A DNA stretch of 64,000 bases, from NCBI GenBank assembly GCA_964019335.1, contig OZ025669.1, forward strand, positions 310,001-374,000, in the 5' to 3' direction. Each line of letters opens with the position of its first letter. Position 1 is the stretch's first letter. This stretch comes from Diplonema japonicum (lineage: Eukaryota; Euglenozoa; Diplonemea; Diplonemida; Diplonemidae). The notes beneath the pieces are model-generated. The model ran no database searches, was not told where the DNA came from, and worked only from the letters and a program-made list of their open reading frames with translations. Positions 10,078-19,281 of the stretch are shown here, one piece after another. The translations under genes were made by a program, and so were the position numbers.

Positions 10078-11805
10078 TTAGTCAAACATGTCGAATACTT
10101 CAGGGGAGTTGTTGTCAGAAGTAGGGCGGCACTGTGGGCAGCCCATGCACGTGGGACATGGCCACCCTGGCTTGCAGTCTGGGCACAATGGGCACTTGCA
10201 CTGCCTTGCGTTGTCGCAGAATGTTGTGCATTTTCGGCAAGGGTGGGGACCGAGACAAACATAGCACCAATGGGACTCGCAGCACCCTTCTCCAGCAAAG
10301 CCGATGTGGTGACAACCGTGTTTGTAATAGTGCAGAACCGGCTTGGTGCAAAAGGGACATTTCTTCCCAACAAAGTCGCCCTTGCGTTCCTTTCCGGGCT
10401 GGAGGGGCGTGGAGCTCCCACGGCGGAACTGCCACAGATCAGCCTCGTCATCCAATCCCTCCAACATCCTCCGCGTCGCAGGGTAATGCAGCACAAGGTA
10501 CACCTGCGCACCGGGGTACAAACTCACCAACACATCAGACGGATCAAGCACCTTCCCACACCATATCGCCACCATATGCTTTAAGGGAACCTCGTATACC
10601 TCTGAACCCCATGGGTCGTCGGAGTTGTACATATAATAAGTCTGTTGGAAGGCCTTCACACTGCACAACATAAGTAGTGTCGCTGCAGTGTCCTGCTTAC
10701 TGATCTCAATGTCGATGTCCCCCCCGTGGTACTTCACACGGATGGGGATTGCTGGCCCACCGCTGAACCCTTTGGGAGTAAGATCGCGAAGCGCGTTGAC
10801 AGGCAAATGGGGCTCGGAGTGCGATTTCAAAGCCTTACACATACACTCATTCGTCGCTGTTAGGCATACTGCACAGAACCATCTGTAGCAGTAAGGACAG
10901 TGTTGGAAATTATGGCGGGATCCTGGGATGAAGGGAAAATTGGTACAGGCCGACAACGGGCATGTAATGGCCTTCACCTTGTCAAGGCCCTTTTCGAAGG
11001 AGAAACGCGCGTACTGGTTGAACGTTCGTGGGGGCGCCATTTTCATCAATGCGATGTCAGAAACAAAGGCGGTGGGGTGCGTGGGGCAGGCTATCGTCCA
11101 ATGATCGGTCTTAGGGTCGAGCTTCAGCTTCTTCGCGCCCACATCTACAGTGGCTAACCGTTGGAAGCATTCCATACAAGCTACTTCCCCGCATGCAAGC
11201 TCAACCATCACTGCTTCTTCGCAGAAACACAGCGCGCATGGTTCTTCATCTCGATTTGGCTTCGCGGTGACCAATGGCACCACATTGTAAGAACCGCAAG
11301 TCAAGCATGTTGCATAATCGGGTCCGGAGGGTTGCGGTTGTTTTGACCTATCTGCCTTGAGGTCTTTAACATTGCATTTTGGACATGCAACGAAATGGGA
11401 ACTTAAGTGGGCGGGTTCCATTGACATTAAAGAACTCTCAGCTTCCATTATCAAAGCGTGGCCTGCTGGTTCGCCCTGCACGAAGTGGGCCAAGACGTCC
11501 TCGCTCACGCCTATTAATACTGTTTTTGGAATGGTTGCGGAGTGCAGCGACACCTTTGGAACCTCATCAGGGTACCCCACTGGTAGCCCGAGGACAATTG
11601 TCACCTTCGCCCTGTGTTTTTCCAGCTCCAGGTCCATCAGTCTGATCTCTATCATGCCTTCCTGGTCCATCCTTACCTGTAGACCTTCAAAGACGTAAGA
11701 GAGCGCCTCAATCTCTTCTTGCTGCTCTGCTTGCAATCCTAACTGCTTGCAGTGGTCCTCTGTGTACGCCTCCCACTTCTGAGCCTGCACCGTCAGGCCG
11801 GCCAT
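10078..11805 (-). CDS. RWD and RBR-type E3 ubiquitin ligase with internal ubiquitin-like domain
   Basis: A single exon of 575 residues. Order by eye: RWD-like domain (about 20-130); a four-Cys zinc ribbon (C141, C144, C167, C170); RING1-like cluster (about 190-242, starting CALCFCEEA); in-between-RING cluster (about 282-323, HCPYCYRWFCAVC); a ubiquitin-like stretch (about 354-441, MVAIWCGKVLDPSDVL then AQVYLVLH); RING2-like cluster (483-517, CPFCTKPV ... SHWCYVCLG); and a Cys-rich tail. RBR ligases pass ubiquitin through a RING2 cysteine placed before His residues; C498 in KHGCHH is the candidate. The family is called from the RING1-IBR-RING2 order, as in parkin and ARIH proteins. The ubiquitin-like insertion between IBR and RING2 is unusual. 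The ATG at 11805 follows an A-rich leader. Confidence 0.82.
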   Translation of the reverse strand: MAGLTVQAQKWEAYTEDHCKQLGLQAEQQEEIEALSYVFEGLQVRMDQEGMIEIRLMDLELEKHRAKVTIVLGLPVGYPDEVPKVSLHSATIPKTVLIGVSEDVLAHFVQGEPAGHALIMEAESSLMSMEPAHLSSHFVACPKCNVKDLKADRSKQPQPSGPDYATCLTCGSYNVVPLVTAKPNRDEEPCALCFCEEAVMVELACGEVACMECFQRLATVDVGAKKLKLDPKTDHWTIACPTHPTAFVSDIALMKMAPPRTFNQYARFSFEKGLDKVKAITCPLSACTNFPFIPGSRHNFQHCPYCYRWFCAVCLTATNECMCKALKSHSEPHLPVNALRDLTPKGFSGGPAIPIRVKYHGGDIDIEISKQDTAATLLMLCSVKAFQQTYYMYNSDDPWGSEVYEVPLKHMVAIWCGKVLDPSDVLVSLYPGAQVYLVLHYPATRRMLEGLDDEADLWQFRRGSSTPLQPGKERKGDFVGKKCPFCTKPVLHYYKHGCHHIGFAGEGCCESHWCYVCLGPHPCRKCTTFCDNARQCKCPLCPDCKPGWPCPTCMGCPQCRPTSDNNSPEVFDMFD

Positions 11806-12533
11806 TTTTTTTCTCTTTTTTTTTTTTAACCCCCCTTCTCACCTTTTTTTTAGTGTCAGTGGGGATGGGGAAAAAAAAGGAAAAAAAAAAGAGAAAGCGG
11901 GGTGGGGGGGTAAGGGGGGAATCAAACATAATCGTGGAAGGGGGTAACGGGATTGCGTTCGGGGTTAAATAATAATAAAAAAAAGAGAACCTTTTTCCCT
12001 CCCTTATTATTATTATTTTTTTCTTTTTTTTTTTTACGTCAGTAGCTTTTTCTTCTTCTTTTTTTATTTGAATTCTCGCTGGGGTGACTGGCTCTTAAGA
12101 TCTTCTCTGAGATAAGAAAGCACAAAAAGGGAGTCGGGGGGGCTACGAGAGGACGTTGTTTCGATAAATCTTTAAAAAAAAGAAACTGATTCGTTTAAGA
12201 AGGGGAGGGAGGGAAAGCACACTTAAAAGAAAAAAGGGAAAAGCTTGTTTCGAAAAATCTCGCGAATGAAGTAATTCCCACTCCGCATCCTCTTTTTGTC
12301 GCTCTGCACTTCTGCAGCCGTTTCCTTCCTCTCTCTCTCTCCCTCTCTTTGTATAGTTATTCGGAGTTGGGGTACCCAAGGGAAAGGTAGTGGGGGGGGG
12401 GGGGGGGGGGGGCAACAATGATCTCCACCAGCAAAGGCGGGGCAGTTTGCTTATAAAGATGAAAAAATGGGGGGAAACGTGTGCAGTACGTACAATACAA
12501 CTACAAGCCGCACTAGCGCCACCTTTAGGTGTC
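11806..12533. other. Gene-free intergenic region
   Basis: A/T homopolymers, a 21-base G run at 12392-12412 and a CT-rich stretch near 12330-12350. No convincing coding frame or RNA gene seen. Confidence 0.65.
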
Positions 12534-14719
12534 CTAGTTCCTTTGCGCCCTGCCCCTGAGGTACTCCGCCAGGAACGCTTTCGGGTTTTCCGGTGTCTCT
12601 AGCATCACTTGTTTGCACATGTCGTTGAAGAGCTTTGCTAGGTCCTTCCTGTCCTTGTACACCCCGTCCTCTGTCGAGTACTCCCTTCTCTCCTTTGCCT
12701 TCTCTTTCATCTCCATCTTCAGCTCTTCCTTGGGGACAGGCGGCGGCGGAAGAACATCTTTTGTCAGTGTTGCAGCAACCTTTGGCGCTTCTGGTACTTT
12801 CTGCACCGCCTTCGGCGCGGGAGGCATAGGAGCTTCAGTCTTCGGTGCCGCAGGTTCAGGCACCTTGGGTGCCGCGGGGGCTTCAGATGTTTTGGGTGCT
12901 GGTGGGGATTTTGGAGCTGCATTGGGAGCTGGGGGCGCTGGTGCTCCAGGTGCTTTAGTTGGTGCTGGAGGTGCAGGGGTTGAGGGAGGTGCTGCAGGTG
13001 CCTTCGAAGCAGGAGCAGGCGGTGCTGGTGTAGGAGCAGCGGGTGGTGCCGCAGGTACTTTCGATGCGGGAGGCGCTGGGGGAGCTCCAGGTGCAGGAGG
13101 TGCAGCAGATTCTTTTAATGGTGCACCAGGTGCAGGCGGTGCCCCAGGTGCCTTCGATGCAGGAGGAGCAGGAGGGGACCCAAGTACAGGGGGAGCAGCA
13201 GGTGCCTTCGATGCTGCAGGAGGTGCTGGGGGAGCCCCAGGAGAAGGTGGTGCCGCAGGTGCCTTCGACGCAGGAGGCGCTGGGGGAGCCCCAGGAGAAG
13301 GTGGTGCTGCAGGTGGTGCCCCAGGTGCCTTCGACGCGGGTGGTGCTGGGGGAGCCCCAGGTGCAGGTGGTGCTGCAGGTGGTGCCCCAGGTGCCTTCGA
13401 CGCAGGAGGTGCTGGGGGAGCCCCAGGAGAAGGTGGTGCTGCAGGTGGTGCCCCAGGTGCCTTCGACGCGGGTGGTGCTGGGGGAGCTCCAGGTGCCGGT
13501 GGTGCCGCAGGTGCCTTCGACGCAGGAGGTGCCGGTGGAGCCCCAGGAGGTGCTGGGGGAGCCCCAGGAGAAGGTGGTGCCGCAGGTGCCTTCGACGCAG
13601 GAGGTGCCGGTGGAGTCCCAGGTGCAGGTGGTGCTGCAGGTGCAGGTGGAGCCCCAGGTGCCTTCGACGCAGGAGGTGCTGGGGGAGCCCCAGGAGAAGG
13701 TGGTGCTGCAGGTGGTGCCCCAGGTGCCTTCGACGCAGGTGGTGCCGGGGGAGCCCCAGGTGCAGGTGGTGCCCCAGGTGCCTTCGACGCAGGAGGTGCT
13801 GGGGGAGCCCCAGGAGAAGGTGGTGCCGGGGGAGCCCCAAGTGCAGGTGGTGCTGCCTTCGATGCAGGAGGTGCTGGAGGAGCCCCAGGTGCCGGTGCAG
13901 GTGGTGCTGCAGGTGCCTTCGACGCAGGAGGTGGGGGAGCCCCAGGTGCCGGTGGTGCCCCAGGTGCAGGTGGTGCTGCAGGTGGAGCCCCAGGTGCCTT
14001 CGACGCAGGTGGTGCCGGGGGAGCCCCAGGTGCGGGAGGTGCCGCAGGTGCCTTAGACGCAGGAGGTGCAGGAGGAGCCCCAGGTGCCGGGGCAGGTGGT
14101 GCCGCAGGTGCCTTCGATACAGGAGCTGCTGGGGGTGCCCCAGGTGCAGGAGGCGCCGGCGGTGCCCCAGGTGCCTTCGATGCAGGTGGTGCTGCAGGTG
14201 CCTTCGACGCAGGTGGCGCCGGTGGAGCCCCAGGTGCAGGTGGTGCCGCAGGTGCCTTCGATGCAGGAGGTGCTGGAGGTGCCCCAGGTGCAGGAGGTGC
14301 TGGGGGTGCCCCAGGTGCAGTCGGCGGTGCAGGTGGTGCACCGTTTCCGTTTATGCCCCCATTGACTGGCTCGGGTACCTTCTCCTTCTTTGCCTGTAGG
14401 GGTTTTAATATCTTTTGACACATACCTTCTGTACGACAGCTCCCTTCTTCTTGGCGTAGATGTAGTCCTCAGAGTTGATGCCTTGGCTGCTCCAGTTTTT
14501 CGTAGCATCAAGAGGCTTATCGCCGAGCACCAGAGTCTTCTGGTCTTTTGCTTTCTTGACTTCCTTCTGGTTGGGGATAGAATACAAGTCGAGTTTCTTC
14601 ATGCCAACCTTTTCCTCCACGCTCTTCGTGGACTTTGAGAGCTTGTCGTTGAGCTGCACAGAGACAAGCAGTTTGGCAGCATGGTGGTGATCGTCAGAAA
14701 GCAGCTTCACGATTGGCAT
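12534..14719 (-). CDS. Large Pro/Ala repeat protein with ubiquitin-like N-terminus
   Basis: Two exons: 14719-14426 and 14393-12534, with a 32-nt intron (14394-14425, GTATGTG to CTACAG); 717 residues. Residues 1-98 look globular; the pattern LDATKNWSSQGINSEDYIYAKK resembles the end of a ubiquitin-like or FERM F0 fold. From about residue 115 to 600 the protein is a degenerate tandem array of GAPPAPPASKAP(A/G)APPAP-like units, giving a regularly spaced Lys in a Pro/Ala rod. Around residue 640 it has PPPPVPKEE, a possible profilin- or EVH1-binding motif, followed by a charged helical tail ending NPKAFLAEYLRGRAQRN, which loosely recalls Dpy-30/RIIa-type helices. I infer an extended cytoskeletal linker. 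Function unknown. Confidence 0.82.
12960..14340 (-). repeat. Coding tandem array of Pro/Ala/Ser/Lys units
   Basis: GC-rich degenerate DNA repeats inside the Pro/Ala repeat gene. The recurring plus-strand units are GGTGCCTTCGACGCAGGAGG and GGGGGAGCCCCAGG with variable spacers. Unit length varies from about 12 to 24 residues, typical of expansion and contraction by unequal exchange. Open frames seen on the other strand and in other frames here are by-products of the repeat. Confidence 0.9.
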
Positions 14720-14928
14720 TTCACTTTTCTTTTTTCTTTTTTTATTTGCTTTTTCCCTGTAGATCCCAGCCGCTTTGGCTAATACCTGGATTTCTGTGCT
14801 TTTTTCTTTTTTACCTTCATTTACTACAAGACAACAGCAAAAAAAAAGTCACAACAAAAAAAAAAAAAAAAAAAGAGATTACAAGAAAAAAGTGGGGAAA
14901 CATACAAACGGGGGGAGGGGAGGGGGGC

Positions 14929-16410
14929 TTAACGGTAGGACAGGAGGGGAACGTCTCTAGCAAAGGCAGCAACAGCGGACGTGATGGAGGCGAGGAAGTC
15001 GGTGGTGATGAAGGCAACATGAGGGTGGTGGTCGGCTACAAGTTTTTGGAACTCATCACACCGAGTGGTGATTTCAAGCCGAAGGTGCTCCGAGCGGGAC
15101 TGAAAAGTGCATGTGAGCTCGGACGTGACCTGAGGAGCCACATGTGCAACTGCAGTCTTCAGGCTTAGAATCTCCTCTTCAGCAGCTGTGAGCTGGGCTG
15201 CCAGGTCTTCCGCACACCCCAATGCAACCTTCAACGATTTCACAAACTTTTCCCTCCCCACGTAACCAGAGTGTTTCGCCTTGTTCGCCTCCATCACTTG
15301 TCTTTTCAAGTCCTTCAGGTTGACCATAGCGCTGATTTCACTTAATCTTCTGTTCCGGATCCCTGCCTTGGCCCGTAAACTTTCAATCTCAAGTTCATGC
15401 TTCCTTTCCATCTGCCTAACCGACTCGGCATGCTGGCATCTCCATATTTTACTGCATTGTACGAGGTACTCGTAGAACATGTCAACACTTGCTTTGGGGA
15501 AGCAGGTTTTTTTAAACTCGCAGGTGAAGTCGAAGATTTTTTGAGGGATCCAGTAGTCAGCCTCATGTTTCCTTATGATGGGGCGGTCGGCGCGGACGGC
15601 TCTGGCGTCGGGTGCTATTGTGAGGGTTCTTCCCCCCATCGGGCCTTTGTTTTCGATACAAGGGATGTAGAGGCTTTTTTCTTTGATCTCGTATGTGTTG
15701 TGTAGAACCTGCAGCCTGTCTATGCTTTGAGTCGACGTGGCAAGCTTTTGCTCGAGAGACCTCACTTCGTGTAATAAGTCTTGAATCTTACGGTCCTTCC
15801 CAGTGTCGTATCGCTTCGTATCGTCATGTTGTGTAATTGTGCGTCTTAGTTCCTCCATCTCATGCTCAGCCTCTTGAAGTTTCAAGTCTTTCTCTGCAAC
15901 CTTATCTATCAACCTGTTCTTCTCTGTTTCGTTTCCTTCTATCGAGGACCGGTACCTGTTCTGGACGTCTTCTAACGAGCTTACTCGTACCTCGTTCAGT
16001 TTCCGAAGGCTCTTCAGTTCTGTTTCTCCCGACGCGAGCTCTTCCCTCAGCTGGGCAATGACTTGTTTCTGTGCTCTGTTTTTCTTCTGATACTTCTTGA
16101 TTGCCTCGTTCGCCAGCTGTAGCCTGCAATGCAGTTCTTTCGCTGCATGCTCCAGTCTGATAGCGTCCTCTTCCAACGCGCAGAAATACTGGCTTTGCTG
16201 GTACTCGCCTACCTCGAGCTCATCTTGCTTAACCTGTGGTTTTGAGGTGGTGCAAAAAAGAAGAAGAAGAAAAATACATACTTGCATGTCATGCCGCCAG
16301 GCTTCCCAACCGTTCTTCAGCCTCTCCATTTGTTCCTCGTGGTTTTGTTTCGTGCTGAGGTCGATCTCCTCCAGCAAGGTGTCGCCCTCATCGAGTATCG
16401 ATGACTCCAT
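14929..16410 (-). CDS. Long coiled-coil protein, function unknown
   Basis: Exons 16410-16282 and 16233-14929; 477 residues. The 48-nt intron (16234-16281, GTATGTA to AACCACAG) is a multiple of three without a stop, so an unspliced reading stays open and would insert 16 mostly hydrophobic residues into a coiled coil; splicing is more plausible. Residues about 20-235 and 310-420 are heptad-rich. Between them is a non-coiled segment with aromatic residues (EADYWIPQKIFDF, then DMFYEYLVQCSKIW). The C-terminus is a helical, mildly hydrophobic region. I do not recognise a family, though the layout recalls axonemal coiled-coil proteins. Confidence 0.82.
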   Translation of the reverse strand: MESSILDEGDTLLEEIDLSTKQNHEEQMERLKNGWEAWRHDMQVCIFLLLLFCTTSKPQVKQDELEVGEYQQSQYFCALEEDAIRLEHAAKELHCRLQLANEAIKKYQKKNRAQKQVIAQLREELASGETELKSLRKLNEVRVSSLEDVQNRYRSSIEGNETEKNRLIDKVAEKDLKLQEAEHEMEELRRTITQHDDTKRYDTGKDRKIQDLLHEVRSLEQKLATSTQSIDRLQVLHNTYEIKEKSLYIPCIENKGPMGGRTLTIAPDARAVRADRPIIRKHEADYWIPQKIFDFTCEFKKTCFPKASVDMFYEYLVQCSKIWRCQHAESVRQMERKHELEIESLRAKAGIRNRRLSEISAMVNLKDLKRQVMEANKAKHSGYVGREKFVKSLKVALGCAEDLAAQLTAAEEEILSLKTAVAHVAPQVTSELTCTFQSRSEHLRLEITTRCDEFQKLVADHHPHVAFITTDFLASITSAVAAFARDVPLLSYR

Positions 16411-16505
16411 TTTCTTTTTTTTCCCCCTTTTGTTTCTTTTTAAATGGGGGGCGGCCTGGAAACAAGGAAAAGTTGGGGTGGGATCTACAAAAAAAAAAAA
16501 AAAAA

Positions 16506-17807
16506 CTACTGCGTGATTTTGGGAGTTTTAGACATCATTTCCCGCGATCGTGTGGCCATATTTTCGGCAAGCTGCCTCGTCTCTTTATCGATCATGGCGG
16601 GGGGGAAAGCCTCCATGGCTGTCTTGAAACACGTCAGCCCGGCCATGAAGGCTGCAGGTGAGTTGCATTTCAAACACCAACGGAGTAACTTCTTAACAAC
16701 AACAGCGGCATATCGAGGGTTGATATGCGGAGTGACCTGGATCAGCGAAGCTAGGTCAGGTGCTGACGTGCAAGATACCAGCAGTGCTACAGACCCATGC
16801 TTAGATGCCTTGGGAACAAGTTCGGCAGGGGACGCAGCAACGATTTTGACAAATCCGGGCAGGCTGCAAAGCTTGTCGAAACCACCGAGCTTATGTTTAT
16901 ATTTCTCGTAAAAAACCTCCCCGTAGTCGGATTGCAGCATTCTCCCCAGAACATCTCTGAGAACGGGTTCCTCAGAAGGCAGGGTCGCGTCGTTATTCTC
17001 GATGATGAGGCAGAGTTTTGATATTAATGCAACGTCAGCGTTCTTGTTCAAACACAGTTCAGATAGAAAGGCGTGCCCGCAAGGAGCGAGGAAACGTTTC
17101 GACGAAGCGATGGATGTTTCGAATAAAAGAAACGCCGATTCAAATATCCCCAGCCTGCAGTACGCGACCAGTCGCAGAGACGTAGTGTGTGGGTGTTCGC
17201 CATCCAACGGCTCGATTTCATTTGTGAAAAATTGAAGTGACGCTTTGTAATGCTGTCGTGACACAAAGCACTGCATCAACGAAGTTCTTGACATCGGTCC
17301 GAAGGCGTGGCTCGAAGATTTCGTGTACTCTCTCAAATCCAAAGCGTGTTGCAGGTCCGTTTCAGCGTTGGCCACATCACCTGTTGCAATACTCCTTTTG
17401 ATGCGTTTTGCTATCGTTGACAGAACAAAACCCACCTGTTTGTCTCGAAACACGATTCCTTCACCAAAACTCCCTCTTTCAGATAAGTCCTTGAACACTC
17501 GAGCTGGATGCGGGAAATGTTCCCAATCCATCGCAGGACCCAAGTCACCACCTCTGACAAACGTATCAACAAAGTGGTTATATTGCTCCTTTTCGAAATA
17601 CTCTGAAATTGGGGGTTGGAGTCGCTGGCGTATTCTCCACCGGCTGTCGGACTTTCTCCTCATTTCGCCTTCCTGGAATCCGACGCCTTCTTCTTCATAA
17701 GCCCTGTCGCGTGCTTGCTCGGCTTTGTTCATTTCGACTTCAGATGCGAAGGCGCCCTTGACGATCCTCCTCACTGAGCGACAGGCGGTGGAGTTTGTTA
17801 ACAACAT
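16506..17807 (-). CDS. Helical-repeat protein with likely mitochondrial presequence
   Basis: A single exon of 433 residues. The start MLLTNSTACRSVRRIVKGAF has Arg/Lys, Ser/Thr and no acidic residue, as expected for a mitochondrial targeting peptide. The rest is alpha-helical with loosely repeated helix pairs: NAETDLQHALDLREY, then SLQFFTNEIEPLDG, then SAFLLFETSIASSKRF. This resembles TPR or pentatricopeptide-type organellar proteins, which often bind organellar RNA. No catalytic motif is visible. The family assignment is an inference from pattern only. Confidence 0.78.
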   Translation of the reverse strand: MLLTNSTACRSVRRIVKGAFASEVEMNKAEQARDRAYEEEGVGFQEGEMRRKSDSRWRIRQRLQPPISEYFEKEQYNHFVDTFVRGGDLGPAMDWEHFPHPARVFKDLSERGSFGEGIVFRDKQVGFVLSTIAKRIKRSIATGDVANAETDLQHALDLREYTKSSSHAFGPMSRTSLMQCFVSRQHYKASLQFFTNEIEPLDGEHPHTTSLRLVAYCRLGIFESAFLLFETSIASSKRFLAPCGHAFLSELCLNKNADVALISKLCLIIENNDATLPSEEPVLRDVLGRMLQSDYGEVFYEKYKHKLGGFDKLCSLPGFVKIVAASPAELVPKASKHGSVALLVSCTSAPDLASLIQVTPHINPRYAAVVVKKLLRWCLKCNSPAAFMAGLTCFKTAMEAFPPAMIDKETRQLAENMATRSREMMSKTPKITQ

Positions 17808-17891
17808 TTTAAAAAATTCCCCACCTTTGATTATTTTGGTGACGGGGGGGGGGGGGGCAAAAAGAACTACACACGATCTTTTTTTTTTTAA

Positions 17892-19201
17892 CCATCTACC
17901 AACGATCTATATATAGACGATTTGAAAAAAAAATCTTTTACGCAAAGGGCTTTCAATGCAATACGGCCCGGCCCTTTCTTGCCGGCGGGGTCCTGCGCGG
18001 AAAATTTGAAAAAATATAAACTAAATGCTGCCCTAACTTAACAAGAAAATGAAAAAATTAAAAAAAGAAAAATTAAAAAAAAAACGCCAGCCCAAATTTA
18101 CCCTTAAAAACCACTTCAAAAAATGGCGCTCAGAAAGAGGCCGGAAGAGGACATGATGAGTGATGAAAGCACTGATGGCTCATCCCTAGTATGCAGTTTT
18201 GATACGGACAGTGATTCTGATACGAATTCGACCGATTCCGAGTCACAGCAGGGTGATAGGACGACAAAGCCGGAGCGGTTGGAAGGCATCCGGTTTCGTG
18301 AGGATCGGAATCCTTGTGGACCCCGTTTTTCCATCAAAGGCTCAACGCCATACCATATATTCTCCAAAATGCTCGTCTCAAACGTTATTCGGGTCATAGC
18401 TTCGAACAGTGTGGCAAATGCGGCTAGAAAAGGTGTGACAAAACGCCATAAACGCACCCTTATGACTTCGAAGTGGCCCCTGAAAGTATTTTCGTACTTG
18501 TTAGATAAATCTCTGGCAAATGCCTGGCTTGTTTGGAAAGAAGCACTGCCCCCCAACACCCTGAGTGTGTGAACGACAGTGGATTCACGCCTTTCAAAGA
18601 GGCAGTCATCGAAGGGCTACTAGGGAGGCAGTCTAAACAACAGCTAAAGTCAACTACACCCCAATACCATGCCCCGAAACACAGAACGAGTGCCCTGAGA
18701 CCCCAATGCGCCGCGACAGTACCTTCTGGGACCATTTCCCCGAAAAAGTAGCGCAACGTGCGTGCAAGCATTGCAAGTCGAAAAGACCCCAGTTTCAGTG
18801 TTCAGCCTGCTTGGTTCAACTTTGCGTGACTCCGTGCTTCAAGGACTACCACCTTGCCGGGAATACCCCCCAGAAACCCCTCTCGGGATCAAAAAAGAAG
18901 TCCCCCAACCCTGGGGCACTTACGAACCGCGTCAAGAAGGCCTTAAATAGCTCATAGTATTAATTTTACAGTCGATTTTTTTTGACTTGTTTTTCGTACC
19001 CCCTCTCGAGCACTTCAGGAACGATATTTTTGACAATGTTGTGGGGGTGGGCCCTGCTGTGGGCACTCTCTCTCTAGAATTGGGACATCTGGAGGCATTC
19101 CCAGGGGCATATAGCCTTGCCCGGCGTTGCGCTAGAATAGTTTTTTTTGAGGTTTTAAAAAATTACCCCCTGGTGGGCAAAAATGGTCCGTTGGTAGATG
19201 G
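17892..19201 (+). mobile_element. Internally deleted piggyBac-type transposon (copy 1)
   Basis: A 1310-bp element with 13-bp perfect terminal inverted repeats: CCATCTACCAACG at 17892-17904 and its reverse complement at 19189-19201. TTAA flanks both sides (17888-17891 and 19202-19205). Insertion at TTAA is diagnostic for piggyBac. Just inside the left end is a palindromic stretch around TCTATATATAGA. The plus-strand coding remnant inside carries piggyBac N- and C-terminal regions but lacks the catalytic core. Confidence 0.92.
18123..18956 (+). pseudogene. piggyBac transposase remnant, core deleted, two frameshifts
   Basis: The first frame (18123-18572) begins with an acidic Ser/Asp tract, then part of the N-terminal transposase domain (TPYHIFSKMLVSNVI). 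It jumps directly to the end of the catalytic domain: SKWPLKVFSYLLDKSLANAW, matching the piggyBac pattern WPxxVFxHLLDxxxxNAxxLYKE. The three catalytic Asp regions are missing. Coding then continues in another frame after a C6 run near 18550 (FTPFKEAVIEGLLG). It shifts again near 18720 into the Cys/His-rich end: ACKHCKSKRPQFQCSACLV, then CFKDYH. That last part is the zinc-binding C-terminal domain of piggyBac proteins. Confidence 0.88.
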
Positions 19202-19281
19202 TTAAATTCCCCTCTTTCGTATTGTCGGCGTAATGAAAAAAAAAAAAAAAAGAAAATGAAAACACTTTCCCCCTTCCTTCG

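Noticed and set aside
10115..11346. Several plus- and minus-strand open frames overlapping the RBR ligase
   Set aside because: They are shadows in other frames; only the 575-codon frame shows zinc-ligand spacing.
12613..14418. Long plus-strand open frame rich in Gly/Ala opposite the Pro/Ala repeat gene, and other long frames over the same repeat
   Set aside because: It mirrors the GC-rich Pro/Ala repeat; the minus-strand frame has the non-repetitive ends, the intron and a sensible start, so the others are by-products.
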